From Ephemerocybe angulata (taxonomy: Eukaryota; Basidiomycota; Agaricomycetes; Agaricales; Psathyrellaceae), in NCBI GenBank assembly GCA_013368325.1, contig JAACJK010000222.1, forward strand, positions 186,001-250,000: a DNA stretch of 64,000 bases, in the 5' to 3' direction. Positions within the stretch are counted from its first letter, which is position 1, and every line of letters begins with the position of its first letter. This document shows positions 23,703 to 35,623 of this stretch, piece after piece. The notes beneath the pieces were generated by a model that saw nothing but the letters and a program-made list of their open reading frames with translations, made no database searches and was not told the origin of the DNA. The translations under genes and the position numbers were made by a program.

Positions 23703-24174
23703 ATGGGCGCCAACCAATCCAAGGGAATGAAGAAGGGAGGAAAGCATGGTCATGTCCTAGGTTCTGGCCCGCAACAACCTCAGCAATCGGGCAACAGTGC
23801 GGCCTCGGGAGGTGCACCACTAGGAGGATCTGCTGTGGCGAAGGCGGATGATCCTCGAGCAGCCGCAGCGGAAGCCGCGGAACGTCGTATGAAAGCAGTA
23901 CGTTCATCACACCGTCTACCTTCTGGTCTCCATGGAAAGTCCATTCTTTCCTAACACTGACTCTCCTTTTACAGCAACAGGCGAGGGGGACGAACGCTTC
24001 GAATCCCAAGCAGGGCCAACTAGCCGCCCAAGCCGCAAAGTCAAACTCCAAATCCGCACTCCCACCTCCATCGAATCAGAAGGACGACAGGCTAGTGGTA
24101 TGTGCCCATCTCAGGGATACTTTTTGAAATGACGACATTCAATGGAACCATTCTCCCTTGTTTAGTGGGACTGA
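23703..24174 (+). CDS. SVIP-like small p97/Cdc48-interacting protein
   Basis: Exons 23703-23897, 23975-24097 and 24166-24174 total 327 nt, 108 residues. The start MGANQSKG fits an N-myristoylation signal. The sequence RAAAAEAAERR matches the VCP-interacting motif (R, five residues, AA, two residues, R). The rest is Gln/Ser/Ala-rich and ends RLVWD. This organisation is that of SVIP, a membrane-anchored inhibitor or adaptor of the AAA ATPase p97/Cdc48 in ER-associated degradation and autophagy. The coding part of the last exon is only nine bases, including the stop codon. The call rests on short motifs, so a different Cdc48 adaptor is possible. Confidence 0.72.
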
Positions 24175-25358
24175 GTGACGAGTAGTATTGCGAGACTCTC
24201 GTCTAGCGCGCTCGACGACGTCAGTTGACTCCGAGTGTTCCTCTTGCAAAAGGCACTTGGCAAGCACCACGCACTGGGCACCGACTAGGACTAGTCACCC
24301 CAAACCTGTCTTTCCGGAGTTGTGGAGCGCGTTTCGACGATATGGCAGTTCGGGGTCGGACCCCATTTTGATACCCCATTTCGAGGTCACCGTCTCTTCG
24401 AAATTTCCAATCTTCCAGCACTATCTAAGTTCCTAATCCACTTCCGGTCACTACCTGCTCGATAACGCCCCCAGCGCCTGCTTTTTGTAGATATTTGAAC
24501 CCGAATTTGACAGCACCATTCATTCCTCCTTGAGACTCCGCGTAAGAGCGAATCCTTTGAAATAGAGCGAGTCTATTAGACGGCAGCGTGTGTTCATACA
24601 GATCCGCTCTATGTACTTGGGAGCCGATGTAGAAGTCCGTTGAGAAAGCACATAGTCGATCTCCTCGCCACTTCGGAGGCTTCCGATTGAAGTTGTCCGC
24701 TAATTGGAATTTCATCCTTGTCGAGGTGTTTGGAGTGCTTTCGGTTCAGTTCAGTTGTCACCTCACGGGCGCTCAAAAGTGAACTGCGGCCCCTGTCAAC
24801 GAGCCGCTCACTTTCGCGGAACCAAAAGTAATTCACCGGTCGATATTGGTTTTGTTCTGGTTGTTCCGGACAGCTACCTACATTTACCCTCAAAACGCCA
24901 ATTATGTATGTCTTTCGGCAAATGATCAACGCGTTCACCTCTTACCTTTTGACAGTTCGCTGGGTTGGTTGCTGGCAGGTGCGAATATTTCGGGTGCTCC
25001 GGACCTGAGCACGACCCAACTCCGAGCCTCACTGCAAGGCGAGGTGCCACCAGATACACTGTGGGTCGAGCTTACTTTGTTAGTCTTCACGAATTAACGA
25101 AGATTGACTCGCCACATCTTGTTTAGAGCATTGGACAAACGTGCCCCATCCCTTTGTTAGCTCAGGCCGCTCGCCTGACTCTCGCGGTCAAAGCTCGATT
25201 TGATCCTGGCCCCGGCTGCATAGGTCCGTGCGAAGGCACGGGGTCCTGCTTGCAAGGAACACTCATCGAAAGCGGTATAGTTCCTCAGAAACACGCAGTT
25301 TCTTCAAGTTCGTGAAAGTGGAACACCGCGTGCCCTAGGCAGCGATCGCCAACTGTGT
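24175..25358. other. Long intergenic stretch with no convincing gene
   Basis: About 1.2 kb between SVIP-like and GPI2. Open frames at 24425-24715 (-), 24609-24938 (-) and 24846-25097 (+) lack family motifs and splice continuity. A strong short hairpin lies at 25226-25241 (stem CCGTGC/GCACGG, loop GAAG). I cannot assign a noncoding RNA family. Confidence 0.4.
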
Positions 25359-26908
25359 ATGGAAAGTGCTACATTGACTGAGGAATGGAAAAGGGTGCTC
25401 TGGAAAAGCCAGCCCTACCCAGACAACTACGTTCCGCCGGAAGTCTTCTTGGCTTCTCTCCAGAGGAATGGTGAGCACTCTTCCTTTCCTTTCTGTCTTT
25501 CTTCCTTCGCCCTTTCGATTCTTAGCGTTGTTGAGCAACCCGACGGGCGCGCCCGATTATCTGGAACGTGTGTTAATAGCTCCCTTTTCCGTACCTTTTC
25601 GCGGCGTTTTGCAGCCCACTTTCGGCCATATACCTATTGGCCGTTGGTGTTCCTAGCGTGCACTATCACACAGCATGTCTCCGTGATCCTTGTGTTCTTG
25701 GGGACATTTGTTCGTTTGAACGAACACCTCCTGGATCCGCGTACTCTGATCTGGGCCTGTATCGCGAGTTTTCTCGTATGCTATGCCATGTGGATCCTTT
25801 TGGACAGAGGAAAGCGACACCCCAATGCCCAGAAGAGTGGCGACAGCAACAGCAAAAACCGTATGTCCTCAAACACACCCTGCAGTTCGTGCATCTCGGA
25901 CCGGATGCTAAAACATAGCCCTTTATCTTGACAGATCTCAAGACATTAAAATCCTCGATTATGGTCTTCCTGACCCTCGTATCGCTATCGCCAGTATTGC
26001 GCACCTTGACCGCTGCTACCTCTTCAGACTCCATTTGGGCGCTTTCTGCTGTTCTGTTCCTCTTGAACACGCTGCTCGCTGACTATACGGCGACTAACAA
26101 CGCCCAGCATGGTGAAATCCACAGCCGGTACGTCGACTTCTGTCATTTATGTGATTAGTACAGGACGCTTTACTTACCGAAGGCACTCACTTTCTCGTTC
26201 TCTCCTTTCATTTAACCGATTGACCGGCCGGTCGACTGATTCGCTGCTTGACGGATGGTGACCCCTGTCTCTGATATACGAGCGCAGGCTGACCTCGGTA
26301 CTGTCTATGAATGCGGCCATCTCAGCCAGTGTCGTCCTGGCGTCGCGTCTTTCGACCGATATATCCGTCTTTGCTCTAATTTTGTTCGCAGTACTATCAT
26401 TCGTGCTATATCCGATTATGAAACCTCGTTTGCAGGTGAGCAAAAACCCAAACCCACAGATCGATCCTCTGTTGCAATCACAGCAGGAGGAGGATCTAAT
26501 ATCTCTGCATTCTACCCTCCAACCACCCCAATCGTCCGCCGTCGCACTGGTGCTGATACCCTTGCCTTTTTGCAGGGACTATCCACAGGCCTCTGGCTTT
26601 TTATCACGGCTGCTCTCTGCGGTTTCGCGGTGTACTTGCTCGCCCCGCTCTCCACGACGGTCACGGCCATCTGTGCAGTCGTTCTCTTCTCCATCACGTT
26701 CGTCGCGCCAATGCTCTTAGTGTGGGCACAGAAGTATAAAAAGTATGTGAATAATCCATTCCCTCCCTAGTTCGGACTTGAACTGACTGGCTGGGCAACT
26801 CCTTCGTTGATCGACGTCCGTTCCCTATCTCTTACTTACTTGTGACCCTCTTTCGAACGCAGCAATATTCGCGGACCTTGGGACGTAGCTGTACCGAAAG
26901 TCCGTTAA
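25359..26908 (+). CDS. GPI2: GPI-GlcNAc transferase subunit Gpi2/PIG-C
   Basis: Gpi2 is a multi-pass ER protein of the complex that adds N-acetylglucosamine to phosphatidylinositol, the first step of GPI-anchor synthesis. Six exons (25359-25470, 25615-25860, 25935-26127, 26288-26435, 26576-26742, 26863-26908) total 912 nt, 303 residues. The N-terminal WKRVLWKSQPYPDNYVPPEVF is the family signature. Helices such as YTYWPLVFLACTITQHVSV, FLTLVSLSPVLRTLT and ISASVVLASRLSTDISVFA follow, and the end IRGPWDVAVPKVR is also characteristic. The GH16 and other cell-surface genes nearby are not linked in an operon sense. Confidence 0.95.
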
Positions 26909-27402
26909 TTGATAGCCAATATACTGTTTCACACTTTGTTTGCCTTGCTTCGTTGAATTGGTTGAATGAACTAGTATGCGATTCGGGGTAATGTAGCTTA
27001 GGTGGTATGTACAAGACTATGACGGCATGTGGGTAGCAAGATGGGCGGGCAACGAAGTTGCGCGCTGAGCGTGGGCTAATAGTACAGCAAGGTGGGTGAG
27101 TAGGTAGAGTAGTACAGGTATACTGAACGGGACTATGGTATCGATAAAGTTCGCCAAGAAATGAGATGCAGCTAGCAGCGGATATAATCGTAACAGGGGT
27201 AACGCGTAACGGGACGAGCAGAAAGCGGTAGCAAAGCTGTACAGAGAGTGTGCGAAAAATGAGAGAGCAAAATGCGATTATACCTTTGAATGGTATGGTC
27301 CTTCCGTCGCGACGTCTAGAAGAAATAGAAGCAAGAAAAAGAAGGGGAGAGAAACGGGGCAAGGGGTGCCTGCCAGCGGGGGTATACAGCGCCAGGGTAT
27401 CG
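26909..27402. other. Convergent 3' intergenic region (GPI2 / bZIP)
   Basis: Two genes end facing each other across 494 bp. The bZIP reading frame could be continued leftward only with a frame change. I see no further gene; long 3' untranslated regions are likely. Confidence 0.4.
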
Positions 27403-29016
27403 CTATGTTTCCATTGCAAGTGATTCGTTGTCGATTCTCGGTCGCTTAGAACTCGTGGGGACACCGATTCCGATGCCTCGGGCCTCGAGGACGTCCATGG
27501 CGACCTTCGCAGCGCCTTCTGAAGATTTTTTGCCTCTGGCTCGTGTTCGTCGAAGCGCACCGAAAGCTTGTGCTTTAATGACAGCCACCGTACATGACAG
27601 AGAGGGAGGGCCGGGCGACGGGGATCGCGACGAAGGGAGGGTGCCCCGTCTTCGGCGCAGCCTCGAGGACTGGGACGCTGCATCGCTCTCGCTGCTCGCG
27701 GCATGATCATCGTGGTGATGGGAAGAAGTACCGTTCTCGCTGGTGCTGCCTAGCCCGGAGATAGAGCCAGGAAGCGGGGTGCTGCGCTGCTGCTGCTGGC
27801 ACGGACCAGAATCTGATTTGCGAGAGTCAAGGCGGTAGCGCACGGCGTCAGAGGTCGCGAGCCCGGAAAGCGAGGAGATGTCGGCGGTTCCCCCATGGAG
27901 TGTTACTTCGCCTCCGTGTGACAGAGAGGGACGCCGAAAATCAAAATCTCGACGGTCGTTCGCTTGGGCGGTGGTGTCGGTAGTGTACGGCGCGAATTGG
28001 AAGGAGGGTGTGATTGTTGAGGAGGAGGGACCGGGCTGCGACGACAGCGGCGACATTGATCGACTACCAGGCGCACTCGCCTCAGTAAGCCGGTGGTCGA
28101 ATCTCCCATCGCTAGCAAACGAAAAGGGCGCATTGTCGAGGACAGAATGGAGGGCGACCTTCTGCTCTTCTGGCACGCCAAAGGTTCGGCCAGCGTAGGC
28201 CATTTCGGACGCTGTTAACGAGGGAGATTCGAGGTAGACGGGCGACTGGGAGTGCTGGTGGGTGGCGTCTGGCCCAGGCATGGTGCCTCCTCCAGGGAGC
28301 GGCTGGAGAGACCATCTGGGATCCCTGGGCGAGGCGAGGGCGTGGACGGAATAGTTGTATTGGCCGTATTTAGCGAGCCGACCGGCTGCGTCTTCCGGTG
28401 AGAGAGTGGGATCGGGCTCGACAAGCGGTATCGACGGCGAGGTCGTGTAAGAGGAATGTTCAGAGCCGTTGAACGTCGTGGTCGCGCACGAGTCGTCGTT
28501 CCGGTAGCCCATACTCTCGTCTGAATATTGCGGTAGTTGGGAATGTGGCTGGCCGACATGGAGGTTCATGGAGTTGGGCTGGAGTAAGGCCGCTGAGTTG
28601 GGTGGCGCGAGTGGGGGTACATCGTCTGTGCCCTGGCCCGTCTTCTTCGATTGCCAGAGAGCCCTCCAATATTTCTCGCGTTCCCGAAATTCCAACCGCA
28701 CCCTGGCGTAGTGCTGCTTCCATTCCTGGGTCTCTGTGCGTGACTCCCGGCATGATTCCTGCAACTGAAGGACCACGGATTCGAGGCTGGTGACTGCACA
28801 GAATTAGAATTAGTATAGTGGCACCGACGACGATGACAGCCCCCTCGACGTATGCTCACCGGTCTCTTCAAGCGTCGCGATATAATTTGCGCGTCGAGCT
28901 CTGAACGCCGCCTGTGCGTCCGCATTCTTCTTCTTTCGGAGGGCGACGTCGGAAATGCGGGCTTGGTCGTCGTGGCTGCCCTTTGAGGGGTCTTGGTTGG
29001 GATTTGATTTCGGCAT
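27403..29016 (-). CDS. bZIP transcription factor, AP-1/Yap-like basic region
   Basis: Exons 29016-28860 and 28793-27403 total 1,548 nt, 515 residues. The basic region RKKKNADAQAAFRARR fits the N-x-x-A-Q-x-x-F-R class of the fungal Yap/Pap1 family and runs into a leucine zipper (LEETVTSLESVVLQLQESC) across the intron. The rest is Ser/Pro/Gln-rich with acidic and histidine runs, and a basic patch near the C-terminus (RLRRRRGT) could serve nuclear import. No Yap1-type cysteine-rich domain was seen, so redox regulation by that route is not supported. It should bind DNA as a dimer; targets are unknown. The ATG at 29016 gives a short hydrophilic leader before the basic region. Confidence 0.88.
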
Positions 29017-29216
29017 GGCAGTTCACTGGGAGCAGAGCGGAATAAATGGCATTTAAAAGAAGCCCACGAGGGGGTGAGCTGAGGGTCCGCGGGGTATAGA
29101 TTAAGGTGCTTTTATCTCCATGCGCCTTCCCGGTTTATTTACCGGTTCAAAAACTACTTTTGTACATAAACGAATGAACCAAGCAAACCGTGATGCTTCC
29201 CCATCGCCGGCTCGGC

Positions 29217-32200
29217 TCACTCCAGCTCCTCAGGCTCCTCATCCCCAAGATCAAAGGTGTCCAACCGCGTCCCCGTGCCATCCAACAGGCAGACCACCCT
29301 CCGCTGGCTTCTTCCGTTGACAGCGAGACCTACCTCCCCTCCTCTTGGTCCCAGGCCCCTCCGCCGCGTTAACAACGCTTCCTGCCCCGCGATCTGCCAT
29401 CCACTCGTATTAGGACTTGTTTTTGAAATTGTAGAGTCGCAATGTATTGAATGCTTACCCTCCCCGCTTTAACTTCTTCAAGTGCACCGCTTACCAATTC
29501 CTCCCAGCTCTTCATTGCAGCAGTGGCTGGATCGTACGGCACGGTCAGAAAGTTTAGCTCACTGTGTCTGATGGACGACAGATATGCTGCATTTTTGTCA
29601 GTGGGGATTAGGCGCCGAGGCAGGGGACTTACAATGATCGTTCTGAGCTCGATACACAACGATGATGCTCTGCTCATCGAAGAAATCGGCTGCCAAAATG
29701 CTACAGCTGCCTTCTCCCTCCGCGAGCTGGCATTCGACAACCGCTAGCCTAATTTCCAGTGAAGGAGCAGACCCCGCTCCGCCATGCCGTATTTGCATAA
29801 ACACAACTCGTGACAATCTTAGACAAGGGGAAGGCATGATTAACACCGAATGGACACCCACCCAAATTTTCTTCCTTGATTGGGGTCAAGATATGGTTGA
29901 CAATTTCGTCCTAGTAGCCAGATCACCGAATCATTCGACGGATTTAATGGATGAAGGTAGATTCTGCACTTGCCTCCAGTTGCTCGATCCGCTCGCGGAA
30001 CTGGAATTCCAAGCGAGGATTAGCTTCCGCCGAGGAAGTAGGTGGCCCGCGAATACAGATATTCCTGGCTGACGATGGTGCTGCAGCCGCTTGGGCGAAC
30101 GAGGATTGGCATCTAGCCGCTATGTCATCGGAAATCAGAACCAGACTCTTGACTTCTTTGAGGTGGTTCGTGGGCATCGGAGGCTAGTATTCGGACGAAT
30201 GGTAAACATCCCCTAAGCTGGACCTGACAGCAACCAATTAGGGTAACATACCACTTGATACTTCGCGTCGAGCGCAGCAATTTTTGCGCGCCTGAGCGTA
30301 GAAGCCAGGGAGCCGAGCTCGACACCATGTGCCTCGGGCATGGGTTCCAGGTCGGTTGGGTCAAGCTTTTCACCCTCAAACCACTTATCAATTGTACTGG
30401 ATCCTAGTCCGGACATAAGGTAGTGATTAACTTCAAGGATGTCGTGGCGGGGAACGTTATTTTCGGCTGGCCCATGGGTATTGGCCACTTCTGATAGGTT
30501 CGTGAGCAAAAAAAGAGCAAAAATAACAGGTCTGATCGACATTACCGAATCGTAGCCATGCAATGAACTCCCTGAACCGATAGAATTCTCGACGGGCTAC
30601 CGACGCTAATAGGCTTCCCAGTACAATTCCTCGGTTTGTATGCCTGATAGATTGCTCATAATTGGCGGTATCGAAATCAAACATCCCAAACTCTAAAGGC
30701 CTGTAGCGCGATGTTGCCGGTATCAGCATCGGAGACCAGCAAGCCCTCGGAAAACTCACAGTAGTTTCCATGCCGAGATTTCCTCCAAAACAAGCTGCAA
30801 CCGTTGACAGGCAGGAACCAAGCGCTTTTCCGAATAATCTCTAAGCTTTATTAAAGCATCTGACATTATGGATTCCCACTTCTGAATGCCCTGTGAACTG
30901 TGTTTTAGGATATCAATAAAGAATCGAGAAGGCGGATTGGCATACCCTCTCGCTCATTTGCTCGCCACCTCCTAGGAAGTCCTCCAAGGGTCTGGATGCC
31001 CGCCCCGTTGTAAGCAGATAGGTCAGGTCGAGAATGGGATCAGTGCCCTTCTCTAAAGAGCTTATCTCAATTATGAAGGGGGACGGAGATGAGCGCAGTA
31101 TACATACGCCCGAACTGCTCTGTTTGCTTCATCTTCAGCGTTTGAACCCACCGAGGTCCGATGTCCCGAGCTCCCGTCGTGTTTCCCGACCCATACCAGA
31201 CGGACTTCATTTCCTGGACCACCCGGATGATGTACCAAGTGAGGTCTCGAGCGATGGAAGACAGCCTTGCGAAATCTCGCATCTTCCGATTGACAAGGAG
31301 GGGCATGTCAATGATAGTAGGCTCAATGCATGTGCTTTCGAACGTCCCAGAGCGAAATTTATAGTGGCCGAAGAACACTGGGCCACTATTCGACTTCTCC
31401 ACAGCGGTGAAAGAAGCTTGTCTGCCCAACTTTATCATCCCAAGAGGGAATGTACCGTCCAGAAAGCTGTAGACATTTCCCAAGACGTCCGATACCATTA
31501 GGACGCTGTTAATGTTTGACTCGTCTACTTCGTCGAGGCTATCTTCAGGCTTTGAATGCTGCTTGGTTTGTATAGATGAATCCACAGCGGGGCTCTTTGG
31601 GTCGGCTGAGAGGGTCGGCCATGAGCTGATAGCTTCAGGAAGCTGTGTTTTGCTCTGTGATCGCGTCTGGGATCCCTGGAACGCAAACAAATTCGTCGCA
31701 CTGGAGAGAAAAGTCAATGACATCGCCCAAGTACACGAAGAAAGGGATTCGAACGTGTATTTGTCAGACTCCTCTTGGAGTGGATCGAGGAGAGGAAGAT
31801 TCTTCAAAATCGATTCTGCTGATCCTGTCTATGTAGGTTTAGCGGAGCTTAGCCTTAAAATAGAATGGGGGATGCCATACGATGATATTGTGCCTCCTGA
31901 AGATGTCGGGAATGGTGGAAGGCTTTTTGGCCCGGTTCTCGGAGCGAAACCACGAAATTCCTGCCAAGGGCGATTGCTCAGCTCTTTCAACTTCCTCGGG
32001 AACGTTTATACGGAGGGTGGAGATGGTGTGGCCGTCCTGTATAGAAAGAAGCGAGATGCGGGGGGGATTCAGGAGCAATGCAATACTGCGCCCTATGTAT
32101 TTTGTGTAAGGGCTTTCTGACTCATAGACATGTGTAGAAGGATCGAACCGTCGGGACTCCAGGAAATGCCCACCACTTGCGTCGATGTAGCAGCAGCTTC

Positions 32201-32386
32201 ATCTCCGACGTCTGTCTCCCATATCTTTGTTCCGTTGTGCGTGTGGTACAGCGATATCCGTTCAAGGCCTCCAAGATGGGAGAAGACGAGCACAATGTCT
32301 TTGTCTGGGCAGCATGAGTCCCTTAGAAGTCTGCTGTGAGCTGGTAGATGTATGCTGGCGAGAGCAGGATAAGCGTTTGAATCCAT
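29217..32386 (-). CDS. APC4: Anaphase-promoting complex subunit 4
   Basis: APC4 is a scaffold subunit of the APC/C ubiquitin ligase that drives mitotic exit. The N-terminus is a WD40-type propeller (SCCPDKDIVLVFSHLGGLER, then GISWSPDG). The middle contains the APC4 long domain, seen as LLTTGRASRPLEDFL, then ERGIQKWESIMSDALIKLR, with LVPACQRLQLVLEEI. The last exon (29333-29217) reads LAVNGRSQRRVVCLLDGTRT and ends in an acidic tail, as in APC4 of other fungi. At least eight introns break the frame, and several boundaries between 29340 and 30780 are approximate. The start is the ATG at 32386: the open frame continues upstream only through non-ATG codons. Confidence 0.88.
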
Positions 32387-32579
32387 TTCGATGATTTGAA
32401 TGGCGGTTTTAGAGAGAGGCGCGGCGTAAACGCGTCGCGATCGCAGGGGCAGATCACAAACGGGGATATCCCCTTTCACGTGCACAGATTTTTCAATCGA
32501 AGGCTGAAGCTCACCCCTCCTCCGTCTCCTGCTCCCCACCCCCGAATCACGACTACGCTCGCCTCCATATCATTCTAAA
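32387..32579. promoter_or_regulatory. Shared divergent promoter (APC4 / DRS1)
   Basis: The start codons are 193 bp apart in opposite orientation. A pyrimidine-rich run (CCTCCTCCGTCTCCTGCTCCCC) precedes the DRS1 start. Confidence 0.4.
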
Positions 32580-35307
32580 ATGTCGGAGTATATCATGACC
32601 TTGGACTCGGACGACGAGGATGTTCCTCAGACCAAGAAAGCAGTCAAAGAGGACGATGATCTCAATCCCGACTTCGTCTTTGACCTTGCGGACGATACCT
32701 ACGCGGATATTCTTAATAATGGTGCTACCACCCAGGACCTGGTCAAAACAGGGAGCAAAGCTGTTCGTTCCACCATTGCTTGCGTAAATCTCTGTATGAC
32801 TGAGGTTTGTATCTATAGACGCCCATCTCAGTTGACGAAATCATTGCGCGGAGACGTTTGTCCCTGAAGCGGAAGCGCAACCTGGGGGGAGAGCCTGAGT
32901 CGGACTCGGGAAGCGACGAAGAGGACGATGGATCAGAGGGAGATGATTCTGAAGAAGAGGGCGAGGACGAGGACGAAGGCTCGGAGGGAGGGGAGAGTGA
33001 CGGTGAAGGGGTTGAGGTGGAAGATATGGAGGAAGCAGACCCATTGGCCTCGTCGGAGGAAGAAGATGACGAGGAAGCAGACAACCCGGATGGATCTGAA
33101 GACGGCTTCATGGACGAGGATTCCTCTGACGAGGAGGAGGAGGAAACAGAGGCCGACAAAGCACGGAAGAAGGCCTTTTTTGCTGCTGAAGAGGAAGCAA
33201 CAGGCTCAACCCATGATTCTTTCCTGTCAATGAACCTCTCAAGACCTCTTCTCAAGGCTATTACCTCTCTGGGATTTAGCAAGCCGACACCTATCCAGGC
33301 GGCGACCATCCCTGTCGCTCTCTTGGGGAAAGACGTTGTCGGAAACGCTGTTACTGGTTCCGGTAAAACCGCTGCCTTTATGATACCCATGTTGGAACGT
33401 CTCTTGTACCGTGATAAGGGCAAGAAGGCTGCTGCTACCCGTTGCTTGGTTCTTCTGCCTACTCGTGAACTCGCGGTCCAGTGTTTCGAAGTCGGCAAGA
33501 AGCTAGCGTCTCACACTGACGTCCAGCTGTGTCTCCTTGTCGGTAAGTACACGATCCTACGGCACGGGGGATTTATTAACTTATTTTGCTTCACAAAGGT
33601 GGTCTCTCACTGAAATCCCAGGAAGCCGTTTTGCGCACTCGCCCCGACATCGTGCTAGCCACTCCCGGTCGTCTCATTGATCACATTCGTAACTCCCCCG
33701 GATTCACCTTGGATGCCATCGACATCTTGGTGTTGGATGAAGCCGATCGCATGCTCTCCGACGGTTTCCATGATGAACTCACCGAAATCATCAACTCATG
33801 CCCGAAATCCCGCCAAACCATGCTCTTCTCTGCGACTATGACAGATTCGGTCGACGAGCTCATCAAAATGTCCCTTAACAAACCAGTTCGACTCTTCGTT
33901 GACCCCAAGCGATCGACTGCCCGTGGCCTTATCCAGGAGTTCGTGCGGGTGAGGAAAGAGAACGAGCGATCGGCTGTCCTCGCCGCACTCTGCAAACAGA
34001 CATTCAAAAAAAAGGTCATTATATTCGTGGGCAGCAAGAAACTCGCACATCAGATGAGGATTGTGTTCAGTCTTCTTGACATGAAGTGCGAAGAGTTGCA
34101 CGGAGACCTCAGCCAGGAGCAGGTGCGTGTTCCTTGTGCCACACACAGCCCCGGCCCACGCTAATGGGACAACTCTAGCGTCTGAACGCCCTCCAAGCCT
34201 TCCGCGACGGCTCGGTTGATTATCTTATGGCCACCGATCTGGCTTCGCGTGGTTTAGATATCAAAGGAGTAGAGACTGTGATAAACTACGACATGCCAAA
34301 CCAGCTCGCCCAGTACCTCCATCGCGTTGGAAGAACGGCTCGTGCGGGTAAACGGGGAAGGTAAGGTCCCATCTGTGATTCACATTAGCGTTCTCTAACA
34401 GTGCCTTAAGATCAGTGACGCTAGTGGGCGAAGCGGACCGAAGGATGCTCAAGGCCGCTATTAAGCACGCTGCTGGTGAGGATCAGGTCCGCCAGCGCAG
34501 TGTGCCTGCAGAAGTTGCCCAAAAGTACATCGAAAAGTTGGAAGGCCTCAAGGGAGAGATCATGGAAGTCATGGAGGAGGAGAAGATGGATAAACAAGTA
34601 CGTTAATTGCCTTGTTCCTAAGCGTGACCTGGATTACTTATTATCTTTTAGCTTCGCCGAGCGGAAATGGAGCTCAAGAAAGGTGAAAATCTGATTGAGC
34701 ACGAGACCGAAATCTTCTCCAGGCCAGCAAGAACATGGTTCCAGTCCGAAAAAGAGAAGCTCAAGGCGAAAGGTATATCATTTAATCCTGATTATTGTCG
34801 TCAGAAGGTTGACGTCTTTCCAGAAATCAGCAAAGCATCTCACGAATCCAGCGGCAAGGCTGCCAAAGGCAGCAGTCAGAAGAAAGGTGCCGCTGAGGAG
34901 AAGGTACATTGGCTCGCTTTTTCAAAGGGGTACCCATCTGACATCAGCTTACTATAAAGCCCAAACGAGATAAGTTTGCTGGACTGTCGAGGAGGATGAA
35001 GCGACGAAAGCTGGCAGCTGAGGAAGATAAAGAAGAAGGCATCGATAGGGCAGTCGGCGCTGCGATTCGTTCCGCAAAGAAGGCCGCGAGGCCCTCGAAA
35101 ATTGGCCAAACACCGTCCAAGCCATCATCAACACCCACCAAGTCTCGCGGAGGCAAGAAGTCTACCAAGAAAGGGGGTAGCTTTGACAGTGATTTCGGAT
35201 CAAGGTCCAAGAGCCACGAAGGCGTTCGCGCGGTGAAGGGAACCAAGCCCAATTTGAACAAGAAGGGCAAAGGTGTGAAGGACGGAAAAAAGAAGGGAAA
35301 GAAGTAG
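32580..35307 (+). CDS. DRS1: DEAD-box ATP-dependent RNA helicase Drs1/DDX27
   Basis: Drs1 acts in the nucleolus in 60S ribosomal subunit assembly. Exons are 32580-32762, 32819-33542, 33599-34122, 34179-34360, 34411-34597, 34652-34772, 34824-34903 and a last exon from 34948 or 34960 to 35307; the product is about 785 residues. After a long Asp/Glu/Ser tract (32900-33160), the Q motif region (GFSKPTPIQ) and motif I (AVTGSGKT) appear, followed by PTRELA, TPGRL, DEAD, SAT, the [10 protein letters not shown] region and [10 protein letters not shown]. The Lys-rich C-terminus contains [12 protein letters not shown], a Drs1 family hallmark. Two AG acceptors 12 nt apart at the last intron are both in frame. 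Confidence 0.95.
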
Positions 35308-35623
35308 TTGGAGGCCTGCGTTTCCTGTACGTTCCATTGCCATATTCACATTCCCTAAAAGGAGGATTTCGTCTTTCGGTCCCCCTGCATCCAATCTATT
35401 TGGAAACCGTAATCGTACAGACACTAGGAAGTTGAGAATGCAATGAGCGCCGGTAAAGAGCGAACACAAATAACAAGGTACGAAGGGTATAGAAAGCAGA
35501 TGGTACAACGTTATTAGTATATAATAAATAGCGAGATAGCAGCAATAGAAAGGACTGTGTTGTAATATACTAGGGTAGGAATAGTTCGGGAGGAAAGCAT
35601 GTTGGAACGATAGATAAGCTTCG
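35308..35623. other. Convergent 3' region (DRS1 / RasGEF)
   Basis: The stretch is A/T-rich, with runs such as TATATAATAAATAGC. No coding potential is seen; 3' untranslated sequence of both genes is likely. Confidence 0.4.

Noticed and set aside
24425..24938. Overlapping minus-strand open frames (96 and 109 codons)
   Set aside because: No recognisable motif, no supportable splice junctions and no credible start context; composition does not separate them from chance.
32743..33498. 251-codon minus-strand open frame rich in Ser
   Set aside because: It is the reverse of the DRS1 acidic tract and helicase motifs; the Ser run arises from complementing Glu/Asp codons.
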